A DNA stretch of 64,000 bases from Rubellimicrobium arenae (GTDB taxonomy: Bacteria; Pseudomonadota; Alphaproteobacteria; Rhodobacterales; Rhodobacteraceae): contig NZ_JAFMST010000011.1 in the NCBI RefSeq assembly GCF_017916275.1, positions 1 to 64,000 of the forward strand, read 5' to 3'. This document shows, piece by piece, positions 27,133-35,880 of the stretch. Numbering within the stretch: the stretch's first letter is position 1; the number at the start of each line of letters is the position of its first letter. Under the pieces are notes generated by a model that saw only the letters and a program-made list of their open reading frames with translations, searched no databases and had not been told where the DNA came from. A program made the translations under genes and the position numbers.

Positions 27133-29547
27133 ATGGCTCGATCTGCCGACATCCCAGCCCGGACCGAAACAGCAGCGCCCCGCTGGCGAACATGGTTGCG
27201 AGGAGCTCTGGCCCAGTTCCTCGTGCGGCTCTCGCCGGAAGGACAACGTGCCGTCGCACGGCTCGCGGCCAGCGAGGAGCGTTATCGCAGCGTCGTGGAG
27301 ACGCAGACGGAGTTCGTGCTGCGCCAGACCCCAGACGGTCGCCTGACCTTCGTGAATGAGGCCTACTGCCGATTTACCTGCATGAGCCGGGAGGAGCTTC
27401 TCGATCCGAACTGGTGCGACCTCGACCACCTCCTGCCGGAGGACAAGGCGCGCTTCTTCGACCATATCGCCCGGCTGACCCCGGAGAGCCCGGTCGCGAC
27501 CGTCGAACTGCGGAGCATCCCGCGCGGAGGGCGGGAGCGTTGCACCTCCTGGACGGACCGGGGCATCTTCGATGCGGCGGGCCGGCTCGTGGAACTCCAG
27601 TCCGTGGGTCGCGACATCACCGAGCGCGTGCTGGCCGAGCGGGCCAGGGAGGAAGCCGAGCGGCTGCGGCGCACGGTCCTCGAAGCTGCACTCGACGGCT
27701 ACATCTGCATCGACCAGGAGGGCCGGATTCTCGATTTCAACCCGGCGGCCGAGCGCATCTTCGGTCATCCCCGGGAGGGTGTCCTCGGGCAGAGCATGGA
27801 GGATCTCCTCGTGCCGCAGCACAGCCGCGCCCGGCACCGCGAGGGCTTCCGCCGACAGCTGGAGTCGGGCGTTGCGACCATCCTGGGCCGCACCATCGAG
27901 GTCACTGCGCTGCATGCCCGTGGTCATGAGGTCCCGATCGAGATCGTGATCGTTCGGAGCACGTTCGAGGGACGCCCGGTGTTCATCGCCTACCTGCGCG
28001 ACCTGTCCGCCCAGAAGCGGGCCGAGGCGCAGGCCGCGGAGACGGCCGCACGGTTCGAGGCGATCTCGGACGGAGTTCCGCTGCCGATCGTCATCTCGGC
28101 CCTGGATGCGCCGGCCATCCTCTTCGCCAATGCCAAGGCCCGGCAGCTCCTTGGCCTCGAAACCGGGCAGGCGGGCCGAGCGCTCCTGGCTGTCTGGGCC
28201 GAACCTGCCGGCCGTCGTCGGCTGATCGCCGAGCTCGAGGCGCAGGGGGCGGTCGAGGCCTTCGAGACCGTTCTGCGAAACCCGGATGGCGAGCGGATCA
28301 ATGTCCTTATCTCGGCGCGGCGCATCCAGCAGGACGGACGGCCCGCTCTGTTCGCGGCCGTGACGGACATCACCGCCCAGCGCAACGCCGAGGCCGAGAT
28401 CGCCCGGCAGCGCGAGAGCCTGCATCAGAGCGAGAAGCTGACCGCCTTGGGCTCACTGCTGGCAGGCGTGGCCCACGAGCTCAATAACCCGCTTTCCGTG
28501 GTCGTCGGCTATGCCGCACTGCTGGAGGAGTTCTCCTCCGAGCCCGACACGCGGCATCGGGCGGAGAAGATCCATGAGGCCGCGACGCGATGCTCCCGGA
28601 TCGTGCGGACCTTCCTGGCCATGGCCCGCAAGAAGCCCCCGACCCGGGGGCCGGTCGACCTGGAGGAGGTGATCCATGCCGCGCTCGACCTTGCGGCCTA
28701 CGGGTTGCGGTCGGCCGGGGTGGAGGTCGCCTGCCACATCGAACCAGGGCTGCCGATCATCCAGGGCGACGCCGACCAGCTTCCCCAGGTGCTGACCAAC
28801 CTGATCGTGAACGCCCAGCAGGCCCTGCTGCAGGTGCCCCCACCGCGCCGTCTCCGCATCGCTGCGCACAAAGGGGCAGGGGACGTGGAGATCACGGTCG
28901 AGGACAATGGACCGGGCATGCCCCCCGACGTCCTGGCCCGCATCTTCGAGCCCTTCTACACCACGAAGCCGGTCGGGGTCGGCACGGGTGTCGGTCTGTC
29001 CGTCTGCCAAGGCATCGTGGCCGCCCATGGTGGCGCCATCCAGGCACAGTCGAAGCCGGGGCAGGGGGCCGTGTTCTCGATCCGGCTGCCAATGGGCCAA
29101 GGGACCGAGATGCCTGTGGCCGCGGCGGTCGGTGAACCCGAGGGTCGACCCGCCCCGGCGCGGATCCTCATCGTGGACGACGAGCCGGACATCGCCGAAA
29201 TGATGGCCGAGATCCTGCGCGGCGATGGACATGATCCCCGTGTCGCCCCGAGTCCCGAAGCCGCACTGCGCGTCCTCCGACGGGATCGCGTGGATCTGGT
29301 CATCAGCGATGTCCGTATGCCGGGTCTGGACGGCCCCGGGCTTTTCGACGCGATGGTGCGCCTGCGCCCGGCCTTGACCGAACGCGTGCTCTTCGTGACG
29401 GGCGACACGCTGTCGCCCGAGGTGCAGGCGTTCTTTCGCACGACTGGGGCCCGGGTCCTCGAGAAGCCGATCGACGCGCAGGGCCTGCGCCGGTCGGTCG
29501 CCGGGATCCTGGGAATGCAGGACCCAAATGGTCCGGATCCCTCCTGA
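27133..29547 (+). CDS. PAS-PAS-PAS hybrid sensor histidine kinase
   Basis: 804 residues from the ATG at 27133 (a TTG at 27109 is possible). Order: three PAS domains (about 45-165, 175-295, 300-415), HisKA with the phospho-site GVAHELNNPLSVVVGY (about 425-495), HATPase (535-645: NLIVNAQQAL, DNGPGMPP, GTGVGLSVCQGI) and a receiver domain (680-795, phospho-Asp in LVISDVRMPG). No membrane segment, so cytoplasmic. It is a close paralogue of the hybrid kinase at 32334-35126, with near-identical wording around the H and N boxes. Its stop codon abuts the DUF1127 stop tail-to-tail with no intergenic base. No response regulator directly follows. Confidence 0.9.
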   Translation: MARSADIPARTETAAPRWRTWLRGALAQFLVRLSPEGQRAVARLAASEERYRSVVETQTEFVLRQTPDGRLTFVNEAYCRFTCMSREELLDPNWCDLDHLLPEDKARFFDHIARLTPESPVATVELRSIPRGGRERCTSWTDRGIFDAAGRLVELQSVGRDITERVLAERAREEAERLRRTVLEAALDGYICIDQEGRILDFNPAAERIFGHPREGVLGQSMEDLLVPQHSRARHREGFRRQLESGVATILGRTIEVTALHARGHEVPIEIVIVRSTFEGRPVFIAYLRDLSAQKRAEAQAAETAARFEAISDGVPLPIVISALDAPAILFANAKARQLLGLETGQAGRALLAVWAEPAGRRRLIAELEAQGAVEAFETVLRNPDGERINVLISARRIQQDGRPALFAAVTDITAQRNAEAEIARQRESLHQSEKLTALGSLLAGVAHELNNPLSVVVGYAALLEEFSSEPDTRHRAEKIHEAATRCSRIVRTFLAMARKKPPTRGPVDLEEVIHAALDLAAYGLRSAGVEVACHIEPGLPIIQGDADQLPQVLTNLIVNAQQALLQVPPPRRLRIAAHKGAGDVEITVEDNGPGMPPDVLARIFEPFYTTKPVGVGTGVGLSVCQGIVAAHGGAIQAQSKPGQGAVFSIRLPMGQGTEMPVAAAVGEPEGRPAPARILIVDDEPDIAEMMAEILRGDGHDPRVAPSPEAALRVLRRDRVDLVISDVRMPGLDGPGLFDAMVRLRPALTERVLFVTGDTLSPEVQAFFRTTGARVLEKPIDAQGLRRSVAGILGMQDPNGPDPS

Positions 29548-29790
29548 TCAGGTAGTCGGGGCCGGTCTCCTCCCGCGCACCTGCCGCTCGATGTTGCTTG
29601 GCTCAACGCCGATGTCCCGCAGCAGATGGTTGTCCAGCTCGCGCAGTCGCTGCACGGACATTTCGATGTGATGGCGCTCGAGGCTGCGCCGATGAATCGA
29701 CGCGAGCCAGCGGAGCAGTCGTCCTGTCGGGCTGGATTCTTGTGTGGTCAGGCCGCTCGCCTCAACCAACCGAGGGGAAAATGTGCTCAT
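29548..29790 (-). CDS. DUF1127-family small protein
   Basis: 80 residues ending in the DUF1127 motif: LRELDNHLLRDIGVEPSNIERQVRGR, a short Arg-rich helix pair. The N-terminal half (RLVEASGLTTQESSPTGRLLRWL) is an extension. Alphaproteobacterial proteins with this motif have been linked to RNA turnover and to phosphate or stress adaptation; the role here is not shown. It converges on the hybrid kinase gene with zero spacing. Confidence 0.85.
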   Translation of the reverse strand: MSTFSPRLVEASGLTTQESSPTGRLLRWLASIHRRSLERHHIEMSVQRLRELDNHLLRDIGVEPSNIERQVRGRRPAPTT

Positions 29791-29938
29791 CTCAAACTCT
29801 CATCGGAAATGGATCGCATCTGCGAAGCATCGTTGGGGAAAACGTGTGTCCGTAGGCTGATCGCGGGGGCTGACCTGCCCCGGTCACGGTCTGGCCGGAG
29901 CCGCCCCGGCTCGACACCGGGACGCTCCATGTCTGGCG

Positions 29939-31276
29939 TCACAGGAAGAAGTCGGCCGACGTAAGGTCGAGAACTCCGGTCAGGCTCAGGGTCATCTCTG
30001 CGGCGGCGTCGGCATCGACGTTGATCTCGACCAGAGTCGTCCCGATCCCCTGGGTCGCGCGGACCTGCCCGATCATCGAGAAATCCGCGTCGCCGATGAA
30101 GGCGAAGGCATCGTCCGAGGCCGTGGCCGTGTTGGCGTCGATCATCGACAGGCTGATCTTGTCCTGCCCCTTCTGGAAGTCCGTGATGACATCGCGGCTC
30201 AGGGCCCCAGTCCCGCTGTCCGAGGTGAAGAGGAACCTGAACGTGTCGGCGCCCGCCTCCCCGGTCAGCCAATCCTTTCCGCTTCCGCCGATTAGCACAT
30301 CCTGGCCAGCGCCGCCGTTGAGCTGATCGTAGCCCGCCCCGCCGTTGAGGTGGTCGTTGTCGCCGTTCCCGCTGAGTTGGTCCGAGCCGTCGCCGCCCTG
30401 AAGTTCGTCGTAACCGAAGCCGCCCGACAGGCTGTCGTTGCCGGCCCCGCCCGAAAGGTAATCATTGCCGGTGCCTGCATCGGTCCGGTCGTTGCCGTCT
30501 TCCCCGTAAAGGCGGTCGTTGCCGGTCTGACCGTGGATCTCGTCGTCTCCGGTGCCGGCGAACACCTGGTCGTTGCCGGTCCCGCCCCAGGTGTCGTCCG
30601 TGCCGTCACCGCCAGAGAGGTAATCGTCCCCCGCGTCTCCCGACATCCAGTCGTCGCCATCATCTCCGTAGACGGCGTCGTTGCCATCGTTCCCGCGAAG
30701 GCTGTCGTTGCCGAAGCCCCCCCGAATGTCGTCCGCGCCGAGTCCGCCGGACATCGTGTCGATCCCGTTGTCTCCGTAAAGATCGTCGTTCCCGCTGCCG
30801 CCGATGATCTCGTCGTGATCGTCGCCACCATGGATCAGGTCGTCGCCGCCGGCCCCGTCCAGGGTGTCGTTGCCGAAGCCACCGTAGATCTTCTCGCCCG
30901 GCAGGCCGCCCGTCACGCGGTCGTTGCCCTCCTCGGCGTGAATGGAATCCGCGCCCATCAGCATCGTGTCGCCGCCGTTGGTGATGACGTCATCGCCCTG
31001 GCCCGCATAGACGAGGTCCGTCCCCGTGCCCGTGACGATGGTATCGTTGCCGGATTCGCCGTGCAGGATGTCCCAGCCGTCGCCCCCGCTGATCCAGTCG
31101 TTGCCCTGGTTGCCATGCATGATGTCCTCGCCCGCGCCTCCGAAAAGGCTGTCGTTGCCGGCGTTGCCCCAAACGTGGTCGCTGCCGGCGAGGGCGAAGA
31201 TGGTGTCCGCCAGGTCCGTGCCGACCAGGGACGTCAGGAAGGCGTCGTTGAACTGAGTGCCATAAATAACAGCCAT
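29939..31276 (-). CDS. RTX calcium-binding repeat protein
   Basis: 445 residues, nearly all RTX nonapeptide repeats (GGxGNDxLx, for example GGAGNDSLSGGFGYDEL, running from about 30 to 345), then DTFRF and a C-terminal beta domain ending DLTSADFFL. No N-terminal signal peptide; such proteins leave the cell through type I secretion using C-terminal signals and fold on binding calcium outside. No enzymatic domain is present, so it is likely a surface, matrix or adhesion protein. RBS GAGGAT lies about 7 nt before the ATG. The C-terminal residues match those of the second RTX protein at 35881-37422. Confidence 0.88.
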   Translation of the reverse strand: MAVIYGTQFNDAFLTSLVGTDLADTIFALAGSDHVWGNAGNDSLFGGAGEDIMHGNQGNDWISGGDGWDILHGESGNDTIVTGTGTDLVYAGQGDDVITNGGDTMLMGADSIHAEEGNDRVTGGLPGEKIYGGFGNDTLDGAGGDDLIHGGDDHDEIIGGSGNDDLYGDNGIDTMSGGLGADDIRGGFGNDSLRGNDGNDAVYGDDGDDWMSGDAGDDYLSGGDGTDDTWGGTGNDQVFAGTGDDEIHGQTGNDRLYGEDGNDRTDAGTGNDYLSGGAGNDSLSGGFGYDELQGGDGSDQLSGNGDNDHLNGGAGYDQLNGGAGQDVLIGGSGKDWLTGEAGADTFRFLFTSDSGTGALSRDVITDFQKGQDKISLSMIDANTATASDDAFAFIGDADFSMIGQVRATQGIGTTLVEINVDADAAAEMTLSLTGVLDLTSADFFL

Positions 31277-31296
31277 TTAACTCTATCCTCAATGAA

Positions 31297-31319
31297 ATGC
31301 AGGACCTCCTGGTCTGCAT
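31297..31319 (-). promoter_or_regulatory. Hairpin/operator-like inverted repeat before the RTX gene
   Basis: ATGCAG-GACC (31297-31306) faces GGTC-TGCAT (31311-31319) around a 4-nt loop, nine pairs with one bulged G, 21 nt upstream of the RTX start. It could be an operator for the neighbouring OmpR regulator or a 5'-leader hairpin. Only the symmetry is visible. Confidence 0.35.
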
Positions 31320-31401
31320 GAGGATGTCTCGGTGGTCGCGGTTGCGGACGAAGGCCGCCGGACCTTCTCTCCTGTTTCGATCGTCGCGCGAAGCCCAGGG
31401 G

Positions 31402-32112
31402 TCAGCCCGGCGCGAACAGGTAGCCGGCGCCGCGGACGGTCTTGATCAACTCCGGGTGGGCCGGATCCCGTTCGAGCTTGCGTCGAAGCCGCGTCACGCG
31501 ATGATCGATGCTGCGGTCGAAGGGATCGTCCCCTCTGGCCGGAGCCAGATGGAGAAGGTCGTCGCGCGACAGGACCCGACCGGGGCGCGTGGCGAAGGCG
31601 GCCACGAGGTCGATCTCCATCGGTCGAAGCTCGACCGGGCGACCCGCCTCGTCGCGGAGTTCCCAGGCCCGAAGGTCGAGCAGGTAACGGCCGAACCGGG
31701 TGCAACCCTCCGGAACCTCGGCGGACCGGCGGCGGCGCAGGATCGCAGCGATCCGCGCGGCGAGTTCCGGCAGATCGACCGGCTTGGTCACGTAGTCGTC
31801 CGCTCCGACCTCGAGCCCGACGATCCGTTCGGTCGTATCCGACGCTCCGGTCAGCATGACGATTCCCGCATCCCTGTCCGCCCGCAGGCGCCGGGTGAGG
31901 GCGAAGCCGTCCTCTCCGGGCAGGCCGAGGTCCACCACGTAAAGGTCGGCCTGTCGGGCGGCGGGGTCCCGGTCCAGGCCGGCACCATCCGCCACGGCCA
32001 TCACGCTGTGGCCGATGCTGCCGAAGTAATCGACCAGCATGCCCCGGATATCCGGGTCGTCGTCCACCACAACGATCCGTGCCACGATCCAATCCGCCGC
32101 GTCCGACACCAT
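31402..32112 (-). CDS. OmpR-family response regulator
   Basis: 236 residues: a receiver (IVVVDDDPDIRGMLVDYFGSIG, phospho-Asp in LYVVDLGLPGEDG, Lys in DYVTKPVDL) and an OmpR-type winged helix (VELRPMEIDLVAAFATRPGRVLSRDDLL, RVTRLRRKLERDP, GAGYLF). It is divergent from the hybrid kinase at 32334 and lies upstream of, and in line with, the RTX gene at 29939-31276, which it may control. An internal GTG at Val10 is an alternative start. Confidence 0.9.
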   Translation of the reverse strand: MVSDAADWIVARIVVVDDDPDIRGMLVDYFGSIGHSVMAVADGAGLDRDPAARQADLYVVDLGLPGEDGFALTRRLRADRDAGIVMLTGASDTTERIVGLEVGADDYVTKPVDLPELAARIAAILRRRRSAEVPEGCTRFGRYLLDLRAWELRDEAGRPVELRPMEIDLVAAFATRPGRVLSRDDLLHLAPARGDDPFDRSIDHRVTRLRRKLERDPAHPELIKTVRGAGYLFAPG

Positions 32113-32333
32113 GTTGACCCTAGCGGCAGGTGACGTGATCTCAAAGCGGCAATGACGTGCACACGGCCCGAGATCGCCAAAGGCGAAGGCCCGGCCCTGC
32201 GCTACGCGCGATCATTGAAACATGAGATGCCGCCTGAGGCCTCGGCCGGAAACCGGGGCCGGCTCGGCTCTTGACAGGAGGACTGCCCAGGACCTGCAAT
32301 TCCCGGCAGGCGTCGGCAGCGGAGGTCTGGGCG

Positions 32334-35126
32334 ATGGCGGCGGATCGAGCGGTCGGATCTTCCCCTCGGCCATGGGCGGGCCTGCTCATGGTGCTGGGAA
32401 CGACAGGTCTGCTGGTTCTGGGCCTCCTGACGCCAGGGATCCCGCTCTGGCTCCCGCTGATCGGAAGCGTGGCGGTCGCTGTCGCGCTCGCCGTCGGGAC
32501 GGCGCGACGTTCGGCAGAGCTCATCCGGCTCAGGGCTACGGTCGACGCATTGCCGGACGGCATTGCCATCTTCGACCCGGCGGACCGGATCGCATTCTAC
32601 AACGCCCGCTACCCCGAGCATCTTGCGCCTGCGCTGAAGGCGGCGCTGCGCCCCGGTCTTCGCTTTGACGAATGGCTGCGGGCCGGCCTTCAGAACGGTC
32701 CCATCTACCATCCCGACATGGGGGAGGACTTCGCCGCGCGGCGCCTGGCGATCCGCGCCCAGGGTCCCTCCGATCACGTCCACCGGCTCATTGACGGCCG
32801 CTGGGTCCGCATCCGAGAAAGCCGTCTGCGTGATGGAGGACGGGTTCTCCAGACCACCCACATCAGCGACGAACGGCGTCGCGCCGCCGAGCACGCGCTC
32901 TTGGCCGCTGCACTCGAGGAGATCGCGGAGCCGGTGGAGATCACCGACGCGGATCGGCGCTTCACCTATGTCAACCGCGCCTTCGAGGCGGTCACCGGCA
33001 TCCCGGCGGCCGAAGCCATTGGTCGCACCGCGCGCGAGATCCTGTCCAGCGGGGAACATGACGCCGCCTTCTTCGAGGCGATCGACGCCTGCCTGGCGCG
33101 CGGGGAGGTCTGGCGGGGCATCATCGTCAACCGGGCCCGGAATGGGCGGCGGCTGGAACAGGACACCACGATCACGCCCCTGAGGGACGACGGGGGGCAC
33201 CTCGCGCACTTCGTCTCGGTCCGGCGCGACGTGGGGGCCGCGCGCGCAGAGGCCCGAGCCTTGGCCGCCAGCGAAGCCCGGTACCGCGCGGTCGTGGAAA
33301 CCCAGACGGAGTACATCATCCGTGTGGACGACGACGGCTACTGGACTTTCATGAACGCGGCGGCGCAGCGCCGGATCGGCAAATCCCTGGACGAGATCCG
33401 CGCGCTTGGCCAGCGCGACCAGGATTTCGTGCACCCCGAGGATCGCCCGGTCTACGACGCGCACATGGCCCGGCTCACGCCGCTCAACCCGACCGACACG
33501 GTGGAATTCCGGACCATCTACGATGGCAATCGTGTGCACTGGGAGCAATGGACGGACACCGGGATCTTCGACGACCAGGGCCGACTGATCGAGATCCAGT
33601 GCGTGGGCCACGACGTTTCCGACCGTCGCCGGGCCGAAGCCGAACTGCGGGCCTCCGAGGAACGGCTCGCCGCCATCATCGAGGCCAATCCGCTGGCGAT
33701 GAACATCGCGAGGCTGTCGGATCGCCGCCTCCTGTTCGTGAACCAGCCCTGGCGCGACCTGTTCGGCGTCAGCGCCGCCGACCCGAACGAGGCCGACCTC
33801 GCCCGCCTTTACGCCGATCCCGGTGATCGGGACCGGATCTTCGCCGCGATGGCCTCGGGCGAGGAGGTGACCAACCGCGAGTTGAGGTTCCGCCGGGTCG
33901 ACGGGACGGAGATCACCTGCTCGATCACCTCCCGGCCGATCCTGTTCCAGGGAGAGCCCGCGCTTGTGACCAGCACCATCGACCTTACGCAGCTTCGTGC
34001 GGCCGAAGCCGAGATCGCCCGCCAGCGCGAGGCCCTTCACCAGAGCGAGAAGATGACGGCCCTGGGCGCCCTGCTGGCCGGGGTCGCGCACGAGCTCAAC
34101 AATCCGCTTTCGGTGGTGGTGGGCTACAGTTCCATGCTGCGGGAGACGGTGTCCGACCCCGACCTGCTGGAGCGGCTCGGGAAGGTCCACGGGGCGGCCG
34201 ACCGTTGCGCCCGGATCGTGCGGACCTTTCTTGCCATGGCCCGGGCCAAGCCTCCGGTGCGGGGGCCGGTCGACGTCGGGGAACTCGTGCTGGGGGCGCT
34301 GGATCTCTCCGCTTATGCCCTGAGGACCGCAGGGGTGGAGGTTCGAACCGACCTGCCTGCCCGGCTGCCACCGGTCTGGGGTGATGCGGACCAGCTTGGG
34401 CAGGTGGTGACCAACCTGGTGGTCAACGCCCAGCAGGCGCTTCTGGGCCAACCTGCGCCGCGCCGGATGCTGCTGGCCGCGCGGGCCGAAGGCGATCAGG
34501 TCCTTCTCGAGGTGTCCGACAACGGTCCCGGCATGGCGCCCGAGGTCGCCAAGCGCGCCTTCGACCCGTTCTTCACGACCAAGCCGCAGGGCGTCGGCAC
34601 CGGGGTGGGTCTTTCGGTCTGCCATGGCATCGTTGCGGCACACGGTGGCCGGATCGACCTTGAGACGGCGCCGGGGCAGGGCGCGCGGCTTCGGGTCTGG
34701 CTTCCGCGTGGCGAGACCGGGCTGTCGGACCTTGCCGCACCGGACGACCACGAGCCACTCTCGGGCGGACGGGTGCTCGTGGTCGATGACGAGCCCGACG
34801 TCGCCTCGCTGGTGGCCGAGGCGCTTGGCATCGCGGGTTACGAGGTCGACACGGCTCCGAGCGGTCGACGCGCTCTCGCCGCCTTGCGCGCGCGCCGGTT
34901 CGACGCCGTGGTGACCGACCTCAGGATGCCGGACATGGATGGATCGACGCTGGTGGACGCCATCCGGCGCGAACACCCGCATCTGGCCCGTCGGATCGTG
35001 ATCGTTACGGGGGACGCCCTGACCCTGAGCGGACATGACCCGGCAGCGGACGTCCCCACCTTCGAGAAGCCGCTCGACCTTCGCGGTCTCCTCGCGACCG
35101 TAAGGCGAATGATGGAGGACTCATGA
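32334..35126 (+). CDS. Membrane PAS-PAS-PAS-PAS hybrid sensor histidine kinase
   Basis: 930 residues from the ATG at 32334 (GGAGGT 7 nt upstream). Two close N-terminal membrane helices (about 15-55) with almost no periplasmic loop, then four PAS domains (about 60-170, 185-305, 315-435, 440-550), HisKA (phospho-site GVAHELNNPLSVVVGY), HATPase (680-785) and a receiver (805-925, phospho-Asp in VVTDLRMPDMDG). Its kinase core is a close paralogue of the one at 27133-29547. Its stop overlaps the next OmpR regulator (ATGA), which is the likely partner. The short membrane hairpin suggests sensing by the PAS domains rather than outside the cell. Confidence 0.9.
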   Translation: MAADRAVGSSPRPWAGLLMVLGTTGLLVLGLLTPGIPLWLPLIGSVAVAVALAVGTARRSAELIRLRATVDALPDGIAIFDPADRIAFYNARYPEHLAPALKAALRPGLRFDEWLRAGLQNGPIYHPDMGEDFAARRLAIRAQGPSDHVHRLIDGRWVRIRESRLRDGGRVLQTTHISDERRRAAEHALLAAALEEIAEPVEITDADRRFTYVNRAFEAVTGIPAAEAIGRTAREILSSGEHDAAFFEAIDACLARGEVWRGIIVNRARNGRRLEQDTTITPLRDDGGHLAHFVSVRRDVGAARAEARALAASEARYRAVVETQTEYIIRVDDDGYWTFMNAAAQRRIGKSLDEIRALGQRDQDFVHPEDRPVYDAHMARLTPLNPTDTVEFRTIYDGNRVHWEQWTDTGIFDDQGRLIEIQCVGHDVSDRRRAEAELRASEERLAAIIEANPLAMNIARLSDRRLLFVNQPWRDLFGVSAADPNEADLARLYADPGDRDRIFAAMASGEEVTNRELRFRRVDGTEITCSITSRPILFQGEPALVTSTIDLTQLRAAEAEIARQREALHQSEKMTALGALLAGVAHELNNPLSVVVGYSSMLRETVSDPDLLERLGKVHGAADRCARIVRTFLAMARAKPPVRGPVDVGELVLGALDLSAYALRTAGVEVRTDLPARLPPVWGDADQLGQVVTNLVVNAQQALLGQPAPRRMLLAARAEGDQVLLEVSDNGPGMAPEVAKRAFDPFFTTKPQGVGTGVGLSVCHGIVAAHGGRIDLETAPGQGARLRVWLPRGETGLSDLAAPDDHEPLSGGRVLVVDDEPDVASLVAEALGIAGYEVDTAPSGRRALAALRARRFDAVVTDLRMPDMDGSTLVDAIRREHPHLARRIVIVTGDALTLSGHDPAADVPTFEKPLDLRGLLATVRRMMEDS

Positions 35127-35827
35127 GCGGCCGCGTTCTGGTGGTGGATGACGAGCCGGACCTGCGGAGCCTGCTGCGCGACTACCTTCCCCTGCATGGG
35201 TTCGAGGTGCGGACGCTGCCCGGGACTCCGGATCTGGAGCGCGTCCTGCGGGAGGGCGGGACGGATGTCGTCGTGCTCGACGTCAACATGCCCGGCGAGA
35301 CCGGGACCGAGGCGCTGTCACGCCTCCGGGCCGCCGGGATCGGGACGCCTGTCATTCTCCTGACCGCGGCGGGTGGCCTGCCAGAACGCGTGGATGGTCT
35401 GGGACGCGGCGCCGACGACTACGTGGTCAAGCCGTTCGAGCCACGCGAACTCGTGGCCCGACTGCGCGCCGTCCTGCGCCGGGTCCGGGACGAGTCCCCG
35501 CAGGCCAGGCCCGAACCACGTCGCATCCGCCTCGGCTCGCGCGTCCTCGATCTCGACGGCCGCAGGCTGCTCCGGGAGGACGGCACGGAGATCACGCTCA
35601 CCGCGATGGAGTTCGACCTCTTGTCCGTGCTCGCAGCCCACCCCCGCCGGCCGGTCTCGCGCGAGCGGCTGGCGGAGGTCGCCCACGGACGGCAGCTGGC
35701 GCCGGGGGACCGGAGCATCGACATCCGGATGCTCCGGTTGCGCCGCAAGATCGAACCCGATCCTGAAAATCCGCGCATTCTGGTGACCCAGCGGGGCGAG
35801 GGCTATCTCCTCGACCCCGATGGTTGA
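35123..35827 (+). CDS. OmpR-family response regulator, partner of the upstream kinase
   Basis: 234 residues: a receiver (VLVVDDEPDLRSLLRDYLPLHG, phospho-Asp in VVLDVNMPGETG, Lys in DYVVKPFEP) and an OmpR-type winged helix (ITLTAMEFDLLSVLAAHPRRPVSR, IRMLRLRRKIEPDP, GEGYLL). Translationally coupled to the hybrid kinase by a 4-nt overlap. It converges on the second RTX gene. Confidence 0.9.
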   Translation: MSGRVLVVDDEPDLRSLLRDYLPLHGFEVRTLPGTPDLERVLREGGTDVVVLDVNMPGETGTEALSRLRAAGIGTPVILLTAAGGLPERVDGLGRGADDYVVKPFEPRELVARLRAVLRRVRDESPQARPEPRRIRLGSRVLDLDGRRLLREDGTEITLTAMEFDLLSVLAAHPRRPVSRERLAEVAHGRQLAPGDRSIDIRMLRLRRKIEPDPENPRILVTQRGEGYLLDPDG

Positions 35828-35880
35828 GGCCGACCGGCGGGCGCATCGGTCCCTGTCATCCACCGATCCGCAATGGCACG

